From assembly GCA_004431415.1 (NCBI GenBank), contig QPMI01000445.1:208576-272575 (forward strand): a stretch of DNA of 64,000 nucleotides, in the 5' to 3' direction. The notes under the pieces are model-generated. The model saw nothing but the letters and a program-made list of their open reading frames with translations, was not told the DNA's origin and did not search any database. This DNA is from Cyanophora paradoxa (lineage: Eukaryota; Glaucocystophyceae; Cyanophorales; Cyanophoraceae). Shown one piece after another: positions 60,301-64,000 of the stretch. Position numbers and translations under genes: made by a program. How positions within the stretch are numbered: position 1 is the first letter of the stretch; each line of letters begins with the position of its first letter.

Positions 60301-63300
60301 GCGCACCGTGTGCTGCGCGACGGCGTTGAGATTGCGAGGGTGCCGGGGACGCAAACGTCGGTGGAGGTGCCGGACCTTGCGAGGGGCTTGGTGTCGACAT
60401 TTGTCGTGGTGGCAGTGGACGGCGCCAGCGGAGCCGAGTCGAAGCCGCTCATCGCTGGCATCGCCCGGGACCCGAACAGTGGCATCACCCTTAAGGCGGT
60501 GCCTACCGCGTCGAACGGCTCGTCAGCGCAGCTCTCGTGGAACACGCCTGCTGCGTCTGATACAGTGACTCTCTACAAGCTGCTGGTGAACGGCCAGGTC
60601 GTCGCGACGCTGCCGCCGTCGGGAATCGCGATGAACGGTTTCGAGGCAAAGAGCCTGCCGTCGGGTGCGGTGGCGGAGGTGGTGGCGGTGTTCGCGTCAG
60701 GCGCCACGCTGTCGAGCACGCCTGTGCCGATCTCGGCGGGAGGTGGCGGCAGCGGGTTTGGCGTTGGGGCCGCCCGCAAGTCGACGGCGCCCACGAACCT
60801 GCAGCTGGTGGATGTCGCGTCCGGCATGTTCGGCGGCACGACGGGCACGCTCTCGTGGTCGCTGCGACGACGGGCCCGCCGCTTGCGCACCGTGTGCTGC
60901 GCGACGGCGTTGAGATTGCGAGGGTGCCGGGGACGCAAACGTCGGTGGAGGTGCCGGACCTTGCGAGGGGCTTGGTGTCGACATTTGTCGTGGTGGCAGT
61001 GGACGGCGCCAGCGGAGCCGAGTCGAAGCCGCTCATCGCTGGCATCGCCCGGGACCCGAACAGTGGCATCACCCTTAAGGCGGTGCCTACCGCGTCGAAC
61101 GGCTCGTCAGCGCAGCTCTCGTGGAACACGCCTGCTGCGTCTGATACAGTGACTCTCTACAAGCTGCTGGTGAACGGCCAGGTCGTCGCGACGCTGCCGC
61201 CGTCGGGAATCGCAATGAACGGTTTCGAGGCAAGAGCCTGCCGTCGGGTGCGGTGGCGGAGGTGGTGGCGGTGTTCGCGTCAGGCGCCATGCTGTCGAGC
61301 ACGCCTGTGCGATCTCGGCGGGAGGCGGCGGCAGCGGGTTTGGCGTTGCAATTGTGGCCGCCCGCGTTTGCAGCTGGTGGATGTCGCGTCCGGCATGTTC
61401 GGCGGCACGACGGGCACGCTCTCGTGGTCGCTGCCGACGACGGGGCCGCCGCTTGCGCACCGTGTGCTGCGCGACGGCGTTGAGATTGCGAGGGTGCCGG
61501 GGACGCAAACGTCGGTGGAGGTGCCGGACCTTGCGAGGGGCTTGGTGTCGACATTTGTCGGTGGCAGTGGACGGCGCCAGCGGAGCCGAGTCGAAGCCGC
61601 TCATCGCTGGCATCGCCCGGGACCCGAACAGTGGCATCACCCTTAAGGCGGTGCCTACCGCTTCGAACGGCTCGTCAGCGCAGCTCTCGTGGAACACGCC
61701 TGCTGCGTCTGATACAGTGACTCTCTACAAGCTGCTGGTGAACGGCCAGGTCGTCGCGACGCTGCCGCCGTCGGGAATCGCAATGAACGGTTTCGAGGCA
61801 AAGAGCCTGCCGTCGGGTGCGCGGTGGCGGAGGTGGTGGCGGTGTTCGCGTCAGGCGCCACGCTGTCGAGCACGCCTGTGCCGATCTCGGCGGGAGGCGG
61901 CGGCAGCGGGTTTGGCGTTCGGGCCGCCCGCAAGTCGACGGCGCCCACGAACCTGCAGCTGGTGGATGTCGCGTCCGGCATGTTCGGCGGCACGACGGGC
62001 ACGCTCTCGTGGTCGCTGCCGACGACGGGCCCGCCGCTTGCGCACCGTGTGCTGCGCGACGGCGTTGAGATTGCGAGGGTGCCGGGGACGCAAACGTCGG
62101 TGGAGGTGCCGGACCTTGCGAGGGGCTTGGTGTCGACATTTGTCGTGGTGGCAGTGGACGGCGCCAGCGGCAGGAGCAGTCGAAGCCGCTCATCGCTGGC
62201 ATCGCCCGGGACCCGAACAGTGGCATCACCCTTAAGGCGGTGCCTACCGCGTCGAACGGCTCGTCAGCGCAGCTCTCGTGGAACACGCCTGCTGCGTCTG
62301 ATACAGTGACTCTCTACAAGCTGCTGGGTGAACGGCCAGGTCGTCGCGACGCTGCCGCCGTCGGGAATCGCGATGAACGGTTTCGAGGCAAAGAGCCTGC
62401 CGTCGGGTGCGGTGGCGGAGGTGGTGGCGGTGTTCGCGTCAGGCGCCACGCTGTCGAGCACGCCTGTGCCGATCTCGGGCTCGCGGATCTTGGGCGCCCG
62501 TAGTGGCTCGCTCTCCGGTCCCGGTTGGACAATGAGTACTTCAGCCGGCCATAGCGTCCATGACGGGGCGTTCAATGGATCCAGACACCGTCGCTCCTCG
62601 ACATCCTTCAACGGTGCAGGACTTCTATTGGGAGAATCCGCCACTGCTGCGACGGTTGTGGCTGCAGCGGCAATTCCGACTCCGGCACCTGCAGCGCCGG
62701 CGCTGTCGCTTTTCCCGCTTCTTCCTGCCTACTACGTAATCCGTCGGAACGGCGAGAATATTGGGACGGTTCCGCGGACGCAGCATTCTTTCGAGATCAC
62801 CGATGTGGAGTTCGATGCGAACGCCATCCTTGATGTTTATGCAGTGAATGCTGGCGGCGCCTCTGGCCCCCCGTCGTACAGCCTCTCTATGGGTGTGGCT
62901 TCGAATACTGCCACAGGGATTCACCTGACTGCGCGGCCGACGCGAGTCAACGGATCCCGCGCAAAGCTGCTCTGGAACACTCCGAAGGTGACGTCCAAGG
63001 ACCGCTTGACGAGGTGCATTGATTGATTGCTGCTCGCGTTCGTTAGCGGGGCTGATTATGATGCCCATTCTGCAGCTTCGAAATCTTTCCTGAACGGGAA
63101 CCGCATTGCTGCGGCTCCGGCTCCGGTCGGCAAACAAGGAGCCGCGCTCAACACGTTCTCAGTCGACAGTGTCCCACCCACTGCCGCCTTCCAAGTGATG
63201 GCATTCTCGTCTCGCTCCGGGCCAGTGCCGGTCGCCGCGAGCCGCGTTGTGGAGTTGCAGCCCTACGACAGCAAGGCCCGAAGTGACAAAGGCGAGGAGG

Positions 63301-63422
63301 AGGCCCCGAGCGTGGCGGCCCCGGGTGACCTCGAGCTGGAGCTGAACAAGGTCGCGCAGGATCGGCATGACCCGAAGCGGGCCTCCTGCGTCCTGACCTG
63401 GAAGGCCCCGGGGTCATCATAG
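30244..63422 (+). CDS. giant polycystin-1-like surface protein with downstream FN3 array
   Basis: A multi-exon gene with dozens of short introns, nearly all GTGCG...CAG. Order of parts: signal peptide (30244-30316); about 20 kb encoding Ig/filamin-like repeats; PKD/REJ-like region (about 50.5-54.2 kb); GAIN-like segment with GPS motif (to 55086); single transmembrane helix (about 55295-55360); twelve near-identical double-FN3 units (55487-62477); diverged FN3 sequence to a stop at 63420-63422. This ectodomain order is that of polycystin-1/REJ proteins, but no PLAT or multi-pass channel follows. FN3 units would be cytosolic if the GPS/TM polarity holds. Small indels break the frame in array units 4, 6, 7 and 10-12, and one is suspected near 49520. 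The last FN3 domain stops after its first strands (SCVLTWKAPG), so the gene may splice onward past the window. Splitting into two or more genes within 30-50 kb cannot be excluded. Confidence 0.65.
30471..50082 (+). other. ectodomain of cysteine-paired Ig/filamin-like repeats
   Basis: A ~100-residue motif recurs. It starts with a cysteine, 8-14 residues later has a second cysteine, then about 10 residues on has LLxSDF or LLPTD, then a glycine-rich strand, and ends YS..GGG.VN.SPV.V.V. Clear starts are LDCPPKIPTGSPGIFCQVL (37225), LNCPKSRMAAGQSMTCTI (44634), IHCRPSVKNTRLLYNTRASC (44897), LSCAGKTDPTLRILFGTVVS (45646), TCDKTRVGLNSIITCEVF (46407), LNCVPRTIPGRLVPCNV (47252), RCNLTRIAVGAAVECLAE (47932), LHCPERVRENIDVLCTL (48215), VSCSPIRVVIGAVITCLV (48819), LRCSPLRRHVGAESWCNV (49114) and LSCPSRSIFVLTSVRCVV (49829). 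N-glycosylation sequons (NVT, NGS, NGT) are abundant. The fold is beta-sandwich by pattern; the exact family is not identified. Earlier repeats (31-44 kb) are more diverged and more broken by introns. Confidence 0.62.
50555..54170 (+). other. PKD/REJ-like region of the giant protein
   Basis: From about 50715 the sequence changes to DNFAPVISATFPEIVAVCRR ... PISGTGRRPLTYYWSCVDEA ... PHTRDYRLSVYARNYLGAKS, a PKD-type domain as found at the start of REJ modules. About 51750-52180 continues RTFILDASLSRDPDYTASAD ... VFKYRWEFQKVATDAA ... LEAGTAYSVTLSLFSARFRV, the characteristic ordering, tryptophan and 'sum-of-parts' wording of a REJ (receptor for egg jelly) domain. The remaining exons (52.3-54.1 kb) are short and less certain. 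In animals REJ lies between PKD repeats and the GPS in polycystin-1. Confidence 0.6.
54196..55086 (+). other. GAIN-like domain with GPS autoproteolysis motif
   Basis: Exons read FVGSSWWLAENANGTDTSQF (54229), NVSSYVMEVDVVGLEVSNLS + EPIT (54683-54757), and FQIPLRMPNGELINPNQKLD + LIYYDKINKIWIS (about 54840-54940). The 'Lsepi.v.iP...yyd...k.W' pattern is that of the distal GAIN fold. The last exon ends NVTMILDMAVITAVASCNHL then TPFA at 55059-55085, a GPS end with Cys-Asn-His-Leu-Thr, where GPS proteins cut themselves between Leu and Thr. It splices in phase (donor 55087, acceptor 55154) to the membrane-proximal exon. Confidence 0.7.
55155..55486 (+). other. membrane-proximal linker and transmembrane helix
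   Basis: The exon starting 55155 encodes GIGEVITQAVQESPPGAALP, a Pro/Ala/Ser-rich stalk, then the hydrophobic AVAVPVVVGSITIALLAAAI (about 55295-55355) followed by IYTRNMGR, a positively charged stop-transfer. It then becomes polar (TTLSQKPLGPAGRVEVV) and runs without a break into the FN3 array. With the GPS outside, the array falls on the cytosolic side. Confidence 0.75.
55487..62477 (+). repeat. 12-unit tandem array, ~588 bp (~195 residues) per unit, two FN3-like domains each
   Basis: Units begin at about 55487, 56078, 56663, 57248, 57838, 58423, 59009, 59599, 60184, 60769, 61357 and 61923. Each encodes domain A (APTNLQLVDVASGMFGGTTG ... LSWSLP ... HRVLRDGVEIARVPGTQTSV ... FVVVAVDGASGAESKPL) and domain B (ITLKAVPTASNGSSAQLSWN ... 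YKLLVNGQVVATLPPSG ... VVAVFASGATLSSTPVPIS), both FN3-like. The linker GGGGSGFGV ends each unit. Unit-to-unit identity is nearly complete at DNA level. Linker variants show a period of three units: GCAATTGGG at boundaries 1/2, 4/5, 7/8 and 10/11. Frame-breaking indels relative to the unit consensus lie near 57252 (-1), 58450 (+1), 59083 (-1), 60865 (-1), 61232 (-1), 61310 (-1), 61367 (-19), 61565 (-2), 61820 (+2), 62172 (+2) and 62327 (+1). Long antisense open frames across the array are shadows. Confidence 0.93.
62478..63422 (+). other. diverged C-terminal FN3-like segment
   Basis: After the array the sequence becomes unique: a linker, then an FN3-like pair AYYVIRRNGENIGTVPRTQH ... ILDVYAVNAGGASGPPSYSL and HLTARPTRVNGSRAKLLWNT, clearly homologous to array domains A and B but diverged. 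A short intron is likely at about 63013 (GTGCATTG), with an acceptor near 63046 or 63076. The frame then runs FLNGNRIAAAPAPVGKQGAA ... AAFQVMAFSSRSGPVPVAAS, a further B-type half, and the start of another domain (APGDLELELNKVAQ ... SCVLTWKAPG) cut off by TAG at 63420. This unique edge is probably the ancestral form from which the array units were amplified. Confidence 0.6.
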
Positions 63423-64000
63423 GCGCAGCCTTTCAAATTCGAGACCGTTTACAGATAAGATATATTATATTATAACTAGATATAGATATATTGATGTAGG
63501 CAGAGGCTCACACGTAGCGGTAGCCTTGCAGTGTGCGCATTGCAGGCCCTAGGTCAGGAAAGTGTGCGCACAGCCCCAGTGTCTGTGTTAGCCATTTCAA
63601 TGATGTATTTAGCCTTCATCTGTTCTATTATTTGTATTTTCGCGCATGCGCGATGAGGCATGTCTAGACTCAGACTGAGATCTGCATCAATATCTGTCCA
63701 ATATTTCAGTCAGCTTCGATTCGCTTCTGATGAGCTCGACTACTCTGTGTGACTTGTATATTCAATCATATTCTTAACCGACTGTATTCTATTCTGAGAT
63801 TATTCATCGTGTCCATTAATATTTCTGGCGAGCATTTCAAGGGCAAGCAGCTGAAGGTTGCAGCATGCGCAGGGATGCTGCGGGAGAAATTCTAGATGCT
63901 GCGGCTGTGCCCCATTATTAACCAACATTATTAATTAGCCTAATGCAGGATGATATCGATGAGCCACCCCTCCACCTTCCTCCCCCTCCACCTCCTCCCC
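63423..64000. other. 3' flank, AT-rich, no gene seen
   Basis: TA-rich DNA (GATATATTATATTATAACTA at about 63457) and simple words follow the stop. There are scattered TTAATATT motifs but no convincing polyadenylation signal or exon. The window ends in a CCTCCACCTCC pyrimidine tract (63965-64000) that could be the run-up to a splice acceptor, leaving open continuation of the giant gene. Confidence 0.5.

Noticed and set aside
55487-62477. CRISPR array or satellite DNA as explanation of the tandem units
   Set aside because: Units are ~588 bp, contiguous without spacers, and encode a conserved FN3 reading frame in one phase.
55357-62644. Long minus-strand open frames (about 120-210 codons) recurring through the FN3 array
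   Set aside because: They repeat once per unit exactly antisense to the FN3 coding frame, have no family similarity and arise because the high-GC unit lacks stop codons in several frames.
62478-64000. Polycystin channel or PLAT domain downstream of the array
   Set aside because: No hydrophobic spans or PLAT-like sequence are visible between the array and the window end; they might exist beyond 64000 but cannot be claimed.
1-64000. tRNA or rRNA genes
   Set aside because: No cloverleaf with the usual GGTTCGAATCC-type arm or rRNA-like stretch was recognised by eye; a covariance-model scan would be needed to exclude them.

Overview
This is nuclear DNA of a GC-rich eukaryote. Every readable gene is broken by short introns. 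Domains are eukaryotic (F-box, PWWP, REJ, GAIN/GPS, PWWP-HARE chromatin architecture), and there are no ribosome-binding-site-led operons. Splice donors are unusual: most introns begin GTGCG (or GTGCA), and a large minority begin GC (GC-AG introns). A GC-rich unicellular alga or other protist fits, and a haptophyte is one candidate, but the species cannot be fixed from the sequence alone.

Layout. (1) 189-4684, minus strand: a probable multi-exon gene for an N-terminally membrane-anchored protein of unknown function. (2) 4685-9300: repeat-rich spacer with palindromic words, GACTCGGG microrepeats and several terminal-inverted-repeat (TIR) elements. (3) 9.3-25.0 kb: a very GC-rich block of compact genes. 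They are a leucine-rich-repeat protein (minus), a small F-box protein (minus), a two-CCCH-finger/F-box/LRR protein (plus), an inverted duplicated piece of a U32 gene, a 3-methyladenine DNA glycosylase (minus), a PWWP/HARE-HTH chromatin protein (plus), a universal stress protein (minus) and a long peptidase-U32-family protein (plus). MPG/PWWP and USP/U32 are divergent pairs with short shared upstream regions. (4) 25.0-30.2 kb: a second repeat-rich spacer with three more TIR elements. (5) 30.2-63.4 kb: one enormous gene, or a few adjoining ones, reading plus.

The giant gene is the highlight. A signal peptide opens a very long ectodomain of cysteine-paired Ig/filamin-like repeats, followed by a PKD/REJ region, a GAIN-like segment ending in a GPS cleavage motif (CNHLTPF), and one transmembrane helix. 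Downstream of the membrane lies an array of twelve near-identical ~195-residue units, each two fibronectin-III-like domains, ending in more diverged FN3-like sequence. The ectodomain order matches polycystin-1, but no channel-type membrane region or PLAT domain is visible in the window.

The gene block leans to protein turnover and substrate recognition (three F-box or LRR proteins), DNA repair and chromatin (MPG, PWWP/HARE) and RNA or tRNA modification (U32). These are independent transcription units, and no joint pathway is implied. Exon boundaries below were found by hand from reading-frame continuity, phase and family alignment from memory. Where a full chain of phases closes (MPG, USP, the small F-box gene, most of U32 and PWWP), the models are strong.
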